A stretch of DNA of 64,000 nucleotides from Neoceratodus forsteri (GCA_016271365.2 CM028132.1:1186295001-1186359000), one strand, 5' to 3'; positions 1 through 12,788 are shown, counted from the stretch's first letter. Notes: generated by a model not told the origin, from the letters alone. Numbers and translations are program-made.

Positions 1-638
1 AATATATATTCAAAACCATTTAATTTCATTGCTGAGCAGATTAGATCCCGTATTCAGGATAATGAGTGCCAGACGGACAATATCAGAATAAGCAGCCTAA
101 AGCATTTCAAGTGGTTCAAATTATTTAATAATGAACATAAACTGGCCCCATAGCTGGTCATCTTGGATAATCCAGATGATTGGCACCTAATGACTAGGTT
201 CCGTATGGAACTATACAGGGCCAATTACATACTTTGGAACTATAAAAACAAACAAGTACAATCTCAGTATTGTGATTGTGGCCAAAATCAAGATGATGAT
301 CTGAAGTATATAATCTAGTGTTGTCCACATTTTCATAATATAAGATCATTCTATTTAGGCCCACTACTGGCTAACTGGTATATTCCATCTCAATCCATTA
401 TGATGGAGTTGTTTAATCGTAGAGAAAAAGAGGACTTAATCCAGCTTGTGAAGTTTTTACATCGCACCAAACTATGAGCTACAAGATGGGACTCATGCTG
501 CTATATTTTATTCTGGAAATGTCTGATGATGTATTTATTTGTATATAGTAACTGTTTTGTATGCTATGTCTTAATCGACCTTTTAGATACTTGTGAATTG
601 TAATGGCATACATGTCGATCAGTAAATTTGAATTTTGA
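1..638 (+). mobile_element. 3' end of a LINE (I/Jockey-like), 5' part outside the window
   Basis: Frame-disrupted translation around 190-475 gives a CxCG motif, then a conserved acidic stretch, then a CCP motif, followed by a helix-rich tail ending in a stop at about 476. A cysteine/histidine knuckle of this kind closes the ORF2 protein of I/Jockey-type non-LTR retrotransposons. The following 160 bp is AT-rich 3' UTR ending in a short TTTGAATTTTGAA tail, after which tyrosine-recombinase code of DIRS-1 begins directly. In-frame stops (for example inside the knuckle at about 317) show it is dead. Clade assignment is tentative because the RT domain lies outside the window. Confidence 0.5.
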
Positions 639-639
639 A

Positions 640-1470
640 GGTATGAATTTCAGTAACTCTGCAAATAGAAGTAATGGCCACTAAGAAGGAAGTCTTTCAG
701 GTCAGAAATTTCAAGTCACAGGTGTCTAGAGGCTCAAAGGTTTACAGGTAAGCATATCTAGCATGAAATTGATATCCCATGCAGCCACCAGTTTTCTAAC
801 TGAAGGTCTAATATGTAGGATACCCTTGAGGAATCTCTTGACTAGTGGTAACTGAGCTAGCAACATGTTCTGCACTGGATCATGGTAGGCAGAAATTGCA
901 CAAAGATGTACCTTCACTGTCGAGTACTGCATTCCTGCATTTGACAGATCTAAGAGGTACTTAAACACGTTATTCGGTGGGCAACAAAATGTATCCAGCG
1001 TGGACTATTTTGCACCCCAAAAGGAAAATGGCTTCCACTTAGTCATGCAAGTTTCCAAGTGGAAGTCTTGTGTCAACAGGATTTCCGAGATCCTTTGAGA
1101 GACCGCATACCTACCCACCTCTATCTCCTCTGGTAGCCAGGCATGGAGATGAGGGGAGTGCAGATTGGGATGGACCAGGGGTCCCTGTGTCCGGAGGTCC
1201 ATCTGAAGAGGTGCTTCCTCGGGGGGACTTCTGACAACCTGTTGATTAGTGGAAACCATATCTGACGAGGCCAATGCAGGGTGATGAGGATCATCCTGCC
1301 CCCCCCCGTGCCTTCCGCTTGAGCAGCACCCTCTGAACTAAAAGAAGAGGAGAAAATGCATATAAAATCATATTGTCCATCACAGTCTGAATGCATCCTG
1401 ACAGAAAACGTCAGGTTCTGTATTTCTGGAGCAGAACAGAGCAATTTTACGCTGATTGGGGATGCAAAAA
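640..1470 (-). pseudogene. DIRS-1 tyrosine recombinase, N-terminal part
   Basis: The connector (1,300-1,120) reads MILITLHWPRQIWFPL, matching the MILIAPDWPRQPWFP signature that precedes the recombinase in DIRS elements. Next comes a segment ending KPFSFWG, then the frame 968-726 with STVKVHLCAISAYHDPV and PLVKRFLKGILHIRP, the core-binding domain of DIRS recombinases. The last readable part (about 725-640) resembles DLKFLTWKTSFLVAITS followed by a CRVTE block, equivalent to the ARRVSE motif that carries the first catalytic Arg. The His-x-x-Arg and Tyr of the catalytic half are missing. Confidence 0.75.
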
Positions 1471-1559
1471 AGGTCCAGGTCTGGACAGTCCCGCTTGTCA
1501 AATTGCACACCACTGGGGTGAACGACCATTCATGGGAACCTGCTACCAGCCCGCTGATG

Positions 1560-2603
1560 TGATCCACTAGGTCGTTCTGAATTCATGGCAGGTAGACTGC
1601 CTGAATTAAGGTATCTTGTGTGAGACATCACTCCCACCCCTTCATGGCCTCCCTGCACAGAGGGTAGGAGTGTGCTCTGCCCTGCTCATTGATGTAATAC
1701 ATTACAGTCTCATTTTCCATCTGAAGGAGAATACCTCATGGTAGAGGAACTTCTTTAGGACTCAGAAGTGTATAGGACAGCTATCATCTCCAATACATAT
1801 ATGTGAAGATGAGACTTCTGGCTCCACACTCTCTGAGTGCGGAGGTCTTGACAGTGAGCTGCCACACCGATCAGAGATACATCCATGGTGATGGCGATCT
1901 AAGATGCCAGTGGGGCAAAGGATAGACCTTGCAGAAGCCTATCTTCCTGTGTCCACCATGCAAGTGATCTAGCCAGGGGTTCCATCACCTTTATGTGGAA
2001 GAACTGAGGGTGCAGGGTCAGAGATCACCATGTGCTGAGCATCCACTGTGTGGTCCTCATGTGGAACCAGCCAGAGGCACTTATGAAAGTGGCAGAGACC
2101 CAGAGGCCCAGCATCTGTTACATGGATCAGGCTCATACAAGATTATTCTCTGTGAGGAAAAGAGCCATCCAAAGTGGGTCCCTATGACCCCCCAAGAGGA
2201 AGGCCCTCACTAGGAGGCAGTCAGGGGGGAAGACCCCTATGAAGAGAAGCTGTGACCTTTGCAGCATCGGCAGTACCTTTGTGGATGTGTCCTGTATGTC
2301 CAGCGATGTGAATCAGTCTTGCCACTGGAGAGGTGGTGGGAGAGTCCTATGGAGACCATCCTGCCCTGAATAAAGATTCATTTTGTTTCTGAGATCAGGA
2401 ATAGGGCACCTGCTGCCTGTTCTTTTAGGGACCAGAAGACTAAGAATAAGGCCCCGAATCTCGGAGGTGAGAAGGTCTGACTGTGAAGTGGGGAGACTGT
2501 GCTGCCACATGGGGGGACAGTCAGTGGAGTCTCCAATAGCTTGAGGGAGTACCCCTTCCAGAAAGTACGGGAGACCCACTTGTCTATTGTTACAGACTTC
2601 CAT
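1560..2603 (-). pseudogene. DIRS-1 reverse transcriptase/RNase H remnant
   Basis: At 2,450-2,330 the frame reads a VPKRTGS...PIPDLRNKMN motif, the RT N-terminal signature of DIRS (VPKKDG...PILDLRxLN). A motif A-like SLDIQD follows, and then the sequence passes almost at once into RNase H-like code. At about 1,700-1,640 an MYYINEQGR segment corresponds to the AYINRQGG motif of DIRS RNase H. I could not find motif C (YLDD), which suggests an internal deletion of the RT core. Stops and frameshifts are frequent. Confidence 0.6.
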
Positions 2604-2879
2604 AGGCTAAAAGTGAGTCAGGCTGAAAGTGAGTCAGACAATCTCTCACCGCAGGGTGAAGTTCCACCTCAGGCAGTTGAGATGGAACCCAGACTAATGT
2701 CTCAGAGAGTGGCACTTTGCACTTTTAGACCCTGTACCTTGAGCTGCATTTTCTTCGCAGCTGATGGCGTTGAACTCTATAAAGACCCCTTGGTCCCCAC
2801 CTCGCAGGACTGCTTGTCGAAAAATTGATGATGGTTCCAGCCCCATTAAGGGGTGAAAGGTGCTGGTCTGGCTGTTTTG

Positions 2880-4390
2880 AAGGCAGCTACTCGAGAATCA
2901 TTAGAAAATCCTGATGTTCTAAGTCAGGAGAGTCACCTCCAGTAGTAGCTGCCCTCAAGGCAGAGTCATAGGCCTCCACAAAGCTTTTGTGGCAGCGACT
3001 GCTCGGTTCACCAAGGTGTCAATCTTGCAAGATTCCCTATTGATAGGATGAGTTGTGGACCCCTGAAGGAGAACAGCCTCGTCATTCGCTGCTCTGACAA
3101 CCATAGCATCTGCAGAGGATTGAGCTAAAAAGTGTCCCTCCCTGGGAGGGGCATTGAAGCAATAAGAGCTGGCCTTCCCAACACTACACATGACAAGATG
3201 TCAAGGAGGGTGGGCAAAGGATGCAATGTTCTTGAACATGGGAACTCAAGACACAAAAGCCCCCCCTGGGTGTACATCAGAGTTCTGCAGCACCAGGTCA
3301 GAACTCATGTCCTAAGGAGAGACTGAAAAGACATGGCTTCTGCCAGGGTTCATTTGGGACAAGGAATTTATATCCAGGCTGTAAAACAAGTCATCTTGCC
3401 ATTGCCAGGATGATGAGGTCCAGATTAGACACATCATGCTCCACATCCATCCAATAGAAACAGGAAATGCCCCAGCAAGACCACCTGGGCAAGGGATAGA
3501 CCCGAAGGACACCTGGGTCTGGAAACAAGCCCACCCCCAAAGACCCTGATGCCACATACACCAAGAAGATGGAGCCGCATGCAGCACTGAAGTCAACGGC
3601 ATCACACACGGCACTGAAGACAATGGCACTGCATGCAGCACCGAAGTCAAGGACCCAGAGAACAGCCATCCCTGGAAGGAGGTGGAGGAGCTGTACCTGT
3701 GCCAGCCCCTGTGGGGAAGAGTGAGGGGGTAGGCATATGGGATCAACGTAGACAGCATCGGCACCGGAGAAGGCACCAAACACAGAACCCAGACTGGAAA
3801 TCCCAGTCGTGGCCCAGCAGTGTCAAAGCCCAAAGACCTCAGCACTGGAACCACCGGCAAGGGAAAATGAGCCAACGCTGAATCCACTGCTCTAAAGAGC
3901 TATCCAAAGATTAAACTGTCCACCGGAACCCCCCCCAAGGGACAGAGAAGGACCCCAGTGATGAGAGTCCAAGCCATCCAGAGCGGGAGCCACCAGGAAA
4001 CCTGGAGGGCTCTCGACTACTAGAGACTCACAGACAGACATACCAGAGGGTGACCTCAAGGGGTACCATTTCTTCCTCTTCCAACAGGAAGAGGAAGAGC
4101 TCGAGGTCAAGCGATGCTGGGTTCTCAACCTGGATCCAGAACGGGCCCACTTCTTTGTATCTACAGGAGGACTGTCCTCCCTCCAGACACTGGACTGCCC
4201 ATGGTCGGACCCCACCTCCGGAGAGGGTGGCGGACCAGACACAGCCCTGCTGCTGGAGCAGCCTTCTGAAGAAGAATCCCTACCATCACCATGACCATCC
4301 AAAGCCAACTCTGTCGGGCAGGGCTGAGAGAAATCTTTTTTTTTCTTCTTTTTCTTTTTTTTTTTTAAAACAATAAACAAGAAAGACATT
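2880..4390 (-). pseudogene. DIRS-1 gag-like remnant
   Basis: Several minus-strand open stretches (4,389-3,892; 3,783-3,391; 3,191-2,955) together resemble a DIRS Gag. The last one has an HPxNRESxKIDTLVNRA segment that lines up with HPPDKDSRKIDAMAKK of DIRS-2 Gag. The middle part encodes a Ser/Ala/Gly-rich low-complexity region with a short internal repetition (TTCAGTGCTGCATGCGG-like, about 3,575-3,650). Frameshifts separate the pieces. In DIRS elements Gag is thought to coat the RNA; here no product is expected. Confidence 0.5.
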
Positions 4391-4679
4391 TAAAATTAAC
4401 TAAGTGAATGACTGAAAAAAATCTGCTGTTGTATAGACGAGAAGTTTGACTTCTGGCAGGTAAGCGACATTGTCACTGAAGTACACTTGATGGTGGGAGA
4501 AAAGGAACTGAGGCAGTTGGAAGGTTGATGCAGAGATAGCCCATATAGGCGTGAGCCAGCCTCACGGTGCCAGGCATATTCGGTTCTACCTCGGTACGGG
4601 TCCTCCTGAAGATATTTGGCTCCCACTGGGTCCTAGCACCTCCAGCATATTCCCATTATTGTAAATGAATGGTGAAGAC

Positions 4680-7480
4680 TTTTATTCCAGGGAGATCAGG
4701 CCTTACTATGGCTTCGTCAAAAATATTATAAGAAAACATTATTTGGGGGGGGCGCACAAGCATCCATAAACAAACACAGGTGGTAACCATATAGGACCCC
4801 CAAACCAGTAGAATATCTAGCATCACTTTTCAGATACTGCAAATATTTAGAAACTATTATAAAGAGTCATATGCAGAAACAGCCCCACCTGCCTCACAGG
4901 CTATAGAAACCTTTTTATCAGGCCTGAAGCTCCCATCCTTAAGCTCGCATCATGTTTCTCAGCTAATATGATCTATTTCAGAGCAGGAACTGTGTTACAA
5001 TTAAAAACCTTACAAATGGGAAAAGTCCAGGCCCAGATGGCTATGGTGCTGAGTTTTATAAGGGGGCAATACATTTAATAAAAGATCCTCTAGTTGCAGC
5101 CCTCCTGGAAGGGCATACTATTGTGGAATATCCTATCTCATGGAGACAGGCTACTATTTCTGCAATATTGAAACCAAATAAACCAACCCATTTGTGTGAT
5201 TCTTACCATCCTATATCTGCATTAAATCAAGATTATAAAATTTACACCAGTATTTTAGCCCACCGTCTAGACGACATTCTCCCCCCGCTTGGTTCGCTCA
5301 GATCAGTCAGGCTTTATAAAATCCAGGCAGACTACTGATAATATTAAGAGAATCCTATAGCTAATTAACCATGCCCACCGTTCTAATACACCACTAATGA
5401 TTCTGAGCTTAGATGCTCAGTAAGCTTTTGACAAGATCTCCTGGTCCTTTCTTCAGGAAACTCTCTCAAAGTTTGGTTTCCCACAATAATTTTTAAACAA
5501 TATAAAAGGTATTTACTTTAACCGTGAAGCTTCTGTGAAAGTTAATGGCTCTTATTCGATTAGCTTCCCCTTATCTCATGGTACAAGATAGGGCTGTCCC
5601 CTTTCTCCCTATCTTTTCACTCTCTACGCTGAACCAGTCGCTAAATATTTACACCAGACACAACAGATACAGTACAGGGTTACACAGTGGACGCTCATAA
5701 ACATAAGTTAGCATATTATGCAGACAATCTCCAACTATATATTACACAACCTGAATCATCACTAGAGGCCCTGGAAAGAAGCTTAACTTTGGTGGAGCAG
5801 ATATCGGGATACAAAATCAACCAGAGCAATTCTGAAGTATTATTAATGCAGGATCCCCTCCCCAAATCTATAATGCAAAAATATCCCTTCAGATGGAACC
5901 AAACATATATTAGGTACTTGGGTACACACTAAACCACACACCCAAAGGAGGTTTTCAAACATAATTATGATTTGTTTTCTTACGTCAAAGAGGATTTATG
6001 AATTTGGGTCCACCTCCCAATCTCCTTACTCAATAGAGTTCAGTTCATACAAATGAATATTTTACCAAGAATATTATATTTATTACAAAACAGCCCTTCA
6101 TCTTTAACTGGAAAGGAAGTGAATAGATGGAACAGGATGATCTCTCTACGTACCTTAGACAGGGGAAAAAAACAAGGGTGGCCCTTGAGAAGCTACAGTT
6201 ATCTAAACAGAAGGAAGAGGATTAGCACTTCCTAATCTCAATAAATGTGCACTGCTAACCCGGCTTACTCATATGACAAACTGGCCAAGTCCCCCCCTCA
6301 TGAACCTCATGTTGGGTCCAGGTAGAATGAGCATTTCACTGCTGCCCTTGGATTACACTATGGCATTTCAGCCAGGGATCTGGGACACACAGCGGGAGGC
6401 ATCTCTGTATACTTTAAGTATTATAAACAAAACTGCTCAAAGAAACCTGACAGTCTGCTGGGGGTGAGATAGATAGGCATACCAGCTCTGGATCACACCT
6501 TCACTCCAGCAAACCAGGATCATGGATTTAGGAGCAGGCTTAGAAGGGGTCTCACCTATGCCTTTCACTTTTATTAAAATGGCATCCTCAAGTCATTTCA
6601 ACAACTGCAAATGGAGTTTTCTCTTCCCCAATGAGATTTTTATAGATACCTTCAGATTCACCACTTCTTGGGTTCCACGGTGGGCCTGGATGCCACTGCC
6701 CTGGTGCTTCCTCCCTTTTTATCATTGCTTTTACAGGTTCAGGAGGAAACTACTCCAAGATGTTTAGCATCACATTTTTAAAAGGCTCTGATCAACTCCC
6801 CCATGACATTGATGGATGGAGTCCATTCTAATTGGGAAGCGGAGTTAATGTTAGATTTAGCATCAAAGCAGTGGCTCCGGATTTTGCACAGACAACAGCA
6901 AATCGTGAGTTCTCATAACTGGAGGGAATTTGGTTGGAAAGTGGTATTGAGGTTTTTTCATACTCCACAAATCACAGTCAAGTACCTCCCTGGTGGGGAC
7001 TCTGCTTGCTGGAGACAGTGTGGGTGTGAGGTCTCTACATAAGCACATGTGTTCTGATTTTTCCCAGCACTTGCCCAGATCTGGAGGGAGATGGGCATAA
7101 TGATGCTGGAGCCTTTCCCAGACCTGGGTGATTTGACTCCCGAGATTGGCATCCTAATGCACTTTCCCAAACAGTTTAAACACAAAAATCAGACATATTT
7201 AGTGAGTGTCCTCCTAGCAGCAGTAAAAAAAGTTATCACCAGGAAATGGTTACAGGTGGATCCACCTACTATATGGGAGTGGGAAGACACAGTATATGAT
7301 ATCTATAAAATGGAGAGCATGACAGCAAAGTTACAGGATAGGACCCTAATTCTTATGAACAGATGGACTGTGCGGCTCACACTCATGGCTACGAGCAGAC
7401 CGGGTTTGGTGCCATAGGGTGAGGAATACACATAAGGTGAGAGATCAGTCTGGTTGGCCCTTACTGATATGAAGTCAGGA
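4680..7480 (+). mobile_element. L1-A: 5'-truncated L1/Tx1-like LINE
   Basis: Plus-strand remains of ORF2 run from the endonuclease-RT linker to the C-terminus. The 5' limit is approximate. The 3' limit is set where coding similarity ends near 7,430 and a TAGTAGTAG stretch leads into a T-rich run at 7,503. Several one- and two-base frameshifts and in-frame stops are spread along it, so this is an old, inactive copy. No target-site duplication was identified. Confidence 0.75.
4740..7420 (+). pseudogene. L1-A ORF2 (reverse transcriptase) pseudogene
   Basis: Domains in order: a linker ending in the GKSPGPDG motif (about 5,015-5,040); RT fingers with SWRQATISAILKPNK and a DSYHPISALNQDYKI block (5,150-5,230); a broken motif A region with LDAQ-stop-AFDKISWSF (5,410-5,450); motif C YYADN at about 5,710 followed by QISGYKIN; the thumb-like MNILPRILYLLQ (6,053); and the L1 C-terminal region at 7,091-7,330. 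The catalytic FADD motif reads YADN, so the second Asp is lost. At least five frame changes are needed to follow the protein. Confidence 0.75.
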
Positions 7481-7489
7481 TGTAGTAGT

Positions 7490-7960
7490 AGTAGTGGTAA
7501 CATTTTTTTATTTTTAGACAGGAAATAAGTGGAATATCACATCATTAAGACATAGTCCTATTTACAAGATGGTCCTGTACAATGGAGTTTCAACAATCAA
7601 CAACCATACAATACAAAACATTTAATTACAAAGTGCAATTTTAGGTAGTGTACCAATCTGATATACAAATACAAGCACTCATCAATACTTTATCGTACTA
7701 TAGTCATAAGGTGCATAAAACAATATATTCATAAATAACCCCCATAACATAGACTAATATAGGATGTGGGATTTCAGTTACTAGACTTGAAGCCTTCCGC
7801 CTAACCCCCCACTTCATGCAGACAGACACGTGTGAATGTACTCCCCCAATTTGGGGACTCCCCCAGCTATAATTATGTTTAATGTACTAGGTATTGGATT
7901 TATATACCAGAAATATAGTATATATGGATGTCCTTGTAAAATGTGACTTGATGTACTATT
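7490..7960. other. unassigned AT-rich stretch
   Basis: Starts with a T-rich run (TTTTTTATTTTT, 7,504-7,515), which would fit the poly(A) tail of a minus-strand retroelement insertion, but I find no coding similarity on either strand. CR1 reverse-transcriptase code begins just after it at about 7,968. It may be a LINE 3' UTR; I cannot assign it. Confidence 0.3.
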
Positions 7961-9440
7961 CCATGTTCTGCTCAAAATTCGATAAAAACAAGGCAATGGG
8001 ACCAGATGGAGTACACCCCGGTTTACTGAGGGAGCTCAAGGAGGAGTTAGCAACACCTCTGACAGCCCTGTTCAACCTGTCACTAGAACTGGGAGCGGTC
8101 ATGGAAAACTGGAGTAGGGCTGATGTAGTCTCACTCCACAAAAATGGAAGCAGAGGGGAGGCTGGAAATTACAGGTCTGTCAGTCTGACTTCAGTAGTGG
8201 GCAAAGTAATGGAATCACCACTGAAGGAAATAATTGGGGAATACCCTGTTTTCAGTGGTCTTCAGGACCAGAGGCAACACAGTTCACAAGGGAGAGGTCT
8301 TGCCAGACAAACCTGATTGGGTTCTTCGATGGGTTAACCAAGGATGTGGATCAGGAAGGAGAAGTTGATGTAGCCTACTTGGACTTCACTAAGGCCTTCA
8401 ACACCTGATGACTGATGAGCAAGCTGACAAGCCTGGGAATGGGTCCTAAACTAATAAGATGGATAGAGAGCTGGCTGGACAATAGGAGTCAGAAGGTGGT
8501 GGTAAATGGCATCCACTCTGGAGAGGGCAAAGTGACCAGTGGGGTGCTACAAGGATCAGTACTTAGCCCAGTCCTCTTCCATGTCTTTATAAGCGATCTT
8601 GCAGAAGGACTGGAAGGAAGGGTATGCCTGTTCGCAGATGACACAAAAATCTGTAACAGAGTAGACACACTGGGGATGAAAAGAATGAGAGAAGATCTAA
8701 AAAAGCAGGAAGAATGGTCACGGGTTTGGCAGCTGGGTTTCAATTCAAAAAAGTGCAAGGTCATGCACTTGGGGCACAGAGACCCCGGGGGCAATGTATC
8801 AAATGGGAAGAGAAGTACTAGCAGTCACAAAACTCGAACGGGACCTGGGGGTAATCATTTCTGATAACCTGAAGGTAGCTAAACAGTGTGACAAGGCAGT
8901 GTGAAAGGCTAGTGGGATGCTCAGATGCATAGGCAGGGGTATCACTAGCAGAAAGAGGGAGGTAATAATCCCCCACGTATAGATCACTAGTGAGACCACA
9001 CCTTGAGTACTGTGTCCAGTTCTGGAGGCCCCACCTCTGAAAGGACATAAACAGGGTAGAGGCAGTATGAAGGAGGGCTGGCAAAATGATGAAGGGCCTG
9101 CATCAGAAGCCCTATGAAGAATGGGATAAAAATTAAATATGCATTCCCTAGAAGAAAGAAGGAAAGGGGGGATATGATAGAAACATTCAAATACCTCACA
9201 GGTATAAACAAAGTACAGGAAGGGAGCATTCTACAGAAAAAAAAGGTCGAGAATATGAAGCGGTGGGGGGGCTGAGAAGAAATGTGCAGAAATATTTCTT
9301 CATGGAAAAGGTGGGGGATACTTGGAACAGCCTCCCAGCAGAGGTTAGGGGTGCTAAAATGGTTACAGGATTCAAGAATGCATGGGATAGACACAAGGGG
9401 ATTTTGGACGTAAGGTGAGGGTGGGATGCAAACCAGCATC
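7960..9440 (+). mobile_element. CR1-1: 5'-truncated CR1 LINE
   Basis: Plus-strand CR1 ORF2 from the start of the RT domain to the C-terminus and a short 3' region. RT opens at AMGPDGVHPGLLRELKEEL (7,990-8,050), continues through SVSLTSVVGKVME, a motif A-like AYLDFTKAFN (8,372-8,402), GVLQGSVLSPVLF (8,538), motif C LFADDTKICNRV (8,628) and LGFNSKKCKVMHLG (8,733). Motif C is intact, but stops at 8,315 and 8,407 and frameshifts after 8,800 break the frame. The C-terminal tail corresponds to that of CR1-3 and CR1-4. The exact 3' end is uncertain. Confidence 0.85.
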
Positions 9441-10109
9441 TCTCTCAAGGTTTACTCAGTGGCCACAGCAACCTCTCGATGGCTACGCATGCTTGTTGTG
9501 TATAGTGGCCCATACATTATCCTCTATATATATATTCTCTGTATAGGCAATAGTTTGCAACATTTATTAATTGGTTCTTAACTGTAATAGGTTGTTGAAC
9601 GGACTGGATCAGCATCAGGTAAAGATGCTATCAGGTTGAGGAGGGTTTTGGCTCTCTGGGTCCTGTCCTGGTGTCAATTTTGCTCAGCAGGGATCGCAAT
9701 GAGTTAGCCTTCACTCTTGCAAACAGCGGAATGGGATAGCTCATGATTTCCCTCCCTCCACGTGAATGACACCAACCAAAATATATTGGCTAAATGTATG
9801 ATGGGGGGGGGGGGCTTTAGGCTGACCTCCACATACAGGCTTCCGGAGCTTCCTGCAAGATTGTGGTCCTCACTGCTTCCATGGCTACTTGGTGCTTGTA
9901 ACTGTTCTTAATACCTGTTCTGGCTTTTTCATTTACTCAATGCCTGCCTTGTCTGTACAATACAGCAAATTTTGTGCACCACTTGATCTGTCCTTGTTTA
10001 ATGTTAACATTCCTACTATACGTGGGTGCTTTACTTCAGCTGTAACCATGCCATCCCTGCATGGGGTCCTGTTATTTGTCTATTGATTTACCTGTTTTGT
10101 TCCCTGTAA
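9441..10109. other. unassigned intergenic or old-repeat sequence
   Basis: No coding similarity is seen on either strand. It contains a short (TA)n stretch near 9,520 and a poly(G) run at 9,803-9,814. Its right part may be the diverged 3' UTR of the L2-type element whose tail follows. Confidence 0.3.
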
Positions 10110-10222
10110 TAATTACTCCATTATATTTTGTACTCTCCCAGGTCGTGCTTGAAAATAGGCAGGTCAATTACCTGATGCACTTACCTAGTTACCAAAAACT
10201 AATAGATAAATAAAATAAATGG
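10110..10222 (+). mobile_element. 3' tail of an L2-2-like LINE
   Basis: GTACTCTCCCAGGTCGTGC, the GAAAATAGGCA block and CACTTACCTAGTTACCAAAAACTA followed by a TAAATAAAATAAA tail match the reverse complement of 33,207-33,300, the 3' end of L2-2. It is a very short 3' fragment in plus orientation. No ORF remains. Confidence 0.6.
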
Positions 10223-10924
10223 GCCTGCATCTCCAAGCTCCATATCACCTTTTGCCTGCTCCTGGGACTCTTTCCTCAGCTGATTATAGTGGTGGTTCTC
10301 GTCAAGGCTGCTTCACTCGACTGCAGGACACGGATAGTTATGGCACACAGGTAAGCACAGCTTCTCTCCCTCTATGAAGATGGTGGTGGATAATGCTCAA
10401 ACAGGCCTCAGGATAAGATGTTGGTGGGGGGGTGGTCTCATGGGGCCCCACGGCGTGAGCAGTGGTCCACAGTGGCCCATCATGCGACTCACCCCCTCAA
10501 TTCCAGTCCTAGTTTGTCTGCTTCTTATAGAAGTATTGCAAAGCGTGGTAAAATCGCAATAACAGTGGGGCAGGCTGGCCTTTCCAAGAAACACTGTGTG
10601 CTCTATGACTGATACCTGCTGGGCTCAAAGAGTTGACCACCTGCATGGTGGGTGTGGCGGGTGGGGGACTTGGCTGTCAGCATATTGGCTTAGGGCTTGG
10701 AAACAGGGGCAAAGGAGTCCAGTCTTCACAGGGAGAGTGGGCAGGATGGCCAAAGTGGTGAATTAAAGCATTAGATTCAGGCACTATTAATTCATGTACT
10801 GGGGGCCTTGCAGCCTTGTGTGTTCACTCTATGGGGAGATGGAAAGAATGTGACAGCATGGCCCACTTCCCATCACTACCGGGGGAGGCGGGCACTGCTT
10901 CCCCTTACAGGTAGAATAACCTAC
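10223..10924. other. unassigned stretch
   Basis: About 700 bp of moderately GC-rich DNA with no recognisable coding or repeat signature on either strand. Short open frames at 10,374-10,612 have no family features and look fortuitous. Confidence 0.3.
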
Positions 10925-11210
10925 CCAAAAGCCAAGTCAAAAAGTCAAAGTCAAAGTTTATTGCAGGAATAACTCCATTGAGCAGGCTCATTCTCAAGGA
11001 GGTCCTGACAGCATAAATCAGGAACATATAAACATACAAGGCAATGAAGGGTACATGCAATTGTGGTACATAACACATACAATCATCTTGCGTAATAAAC
11101 AGAGTACAGGGATACATTTTATAAACATATAAATATATATAAATATTTACAAAGCAAACCTTGAGTTAGCAAGCTGCCTGAGGATTACACCAGGTGAATC
11201 AAGGCTAATA

Positions 11211-12788
11211 CTAAATACAGCTGCATATGTCTTTCAATTTACTTCCGGCTAAAACTTTAAAGATTTTGACAGAAACAAGACTGGTAAGTTTAAGTTCAGA
11301 CTGGAGTTGGTTCCAAGCTGAAGGGAGGGTGTAAGAGATAGCATGTTTCCCAAAGGATGTACAAGACCTAGGAATATCTAAGAGGATGAGGTCTGATTTC
11401 CTGAGGGAGTATGTACAGTGGGAAATATGAACAAGGGAGGATATGTATCCTGGGAGTTTATTCAGAAGTATTTTAAGCACCCATGTACCTGAGAGGATTA
11501 GGCATCTGGTAGAGAGTACTGTCAAGTAGACAGTGACATATAGGTCACAGTGGTGGGTTCGAGAAGGTGCATTGGTTATGAACCATAGAGTTCGATGAAA
11601 GAGGACTTCCAATTTATGTAGATTGGATGCAGAGGTAGCATTGTATAGTAGGTCGCCATAATCAAGTAGTGACAGGAATTAGACAAGTCTAGTCCTAAAC
11701 CTGGTCAGGAATAATGACTTGTTTCTGAAGAAAAAATCTAACCTGGTTTTGAGTCTGCATGTGAGGTTGTCGATGTGGGTGTTGAATGAAAGCTTTCTAT
11801 CTATCCAGGATGGGTTCCTAGGTATTTAAATGTTGGTACAATTTCAAAGGGTTCACCTAGGGAGGTGATGATAAAGAAATTTGTTGGATTTGGTGAAGAG
11901 TTGAGAGTTGTTGAGAGTAAAGAACATGGTTTTAGTCTTTTTGGCATTTAGTAGCAGCTTAGAATTGATGGGATTCAATTCAAGTTGAGCACAGTCTGCT
12001 TAGAGTTCGTTTCTGACTTCGGTAAGGGTAGGTTTTGATGTATACAAGACTGTATTATCCGTGAAGAAATGGAGTTTGGAGTTTTTAATACTGGCATCAA
12101 GGTTATTGATATAGAGGGAGAAAAGAACAGGCCCTAGAATGGATCCTTGAGGGACACCCATGGTGATGGGTAGGGAATAGAGAATAGGCCATCAGCCTTA
12201 ACTTTCTGGAATCTACCCGAGAGGTACAGTAGCTGGTAAACCACTGGGCTGTTGATGGGGTGGCACCTAGATTAAGGAGGTTACTGACAATGAGGTTATG
12301 GTCGACAATGTCAAACTCCTTGCTGAGGTCCAAAAAGATGGCACCAGTGACCTTTATGGAGTCAAGCACGGTAACCCAATTATTTGTAACTTTTGCAAGG
12401 GCCAAGATGGTGCTGTGATTAGGTCTGAAGTCGGACTGGGAGGGGGTTGAGGAGACAGTAAGTTTCGATATGATATGTTAGTTGGGACTAGATGAGTTTT
12501 TTGAAGATTTTAGAGAGGATAGGCAAGATAGAGATGGGTCTGTAGTTACTAAAATCACAAGGGTCACCAGATTTGAACAGAGGGGTGATGTGGGCAGATT
12601 TCCAACAGGAGGAAACTATAGCTGTGTTGATGGAGAGATTAAATATGTGGAGTATGGGGGCTGTGAGGTAGAAGTGTCTTAGTTTTAAGAAGAATTATTC
12701 TAACCCATCTGCACCACCACCCTTTCAAGTATCCAAATTGATAAGTTCTTCTACTTCTCTGAAGGTGATGGGTTGAAACTGGAAGGGG

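Larger units (their letters stand above)
639..4640 (-). mobile_element. DIRS-1: degenerate DIRS-type tyrosine-recombinase retrotransposon
   Basis: Read on the minus strand the order is gag-like (about 4,390-2,880), RT remnant (2,600-2,250), RNase H (about 1,900-1,550), a linker typical of DIRS elements, then the N-terminal half of the tyrosine recombinase (1,120-640). This is the known DIRS order and matches the better preserved DIRS-2 in this window. The recombinase is cut off at 639, so the catalytic C-terminus, internal complementary region and right terminal repeat are absent. The left boundary (near 4,640) is approximate; I could not find a convincing inverted repeat. A T-rich run occurs at 4,337-4,366. 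Confidence 0.75.

Noticed and set aside
3312..3887. Open 191-codon minus-strand frame as a host gene
   Set aside because: It lies inside the DIRS-1 gag region, shows low-complexity internal repetition and has no family signature of its own.
4330..4370. Poly(T) run as a terminator or as the tail of a separate insertion
   Set aside because: It lies within the DIRS-1 gag region and similar sequence appears on both sides; no boundary or target duplication supports a separate element.
9520..9545. Promoter TATA box near 9,525 for a host gene
   Set aside because: A short (TA)n stretch with no coding sequence or other core-promoter elements nearby.
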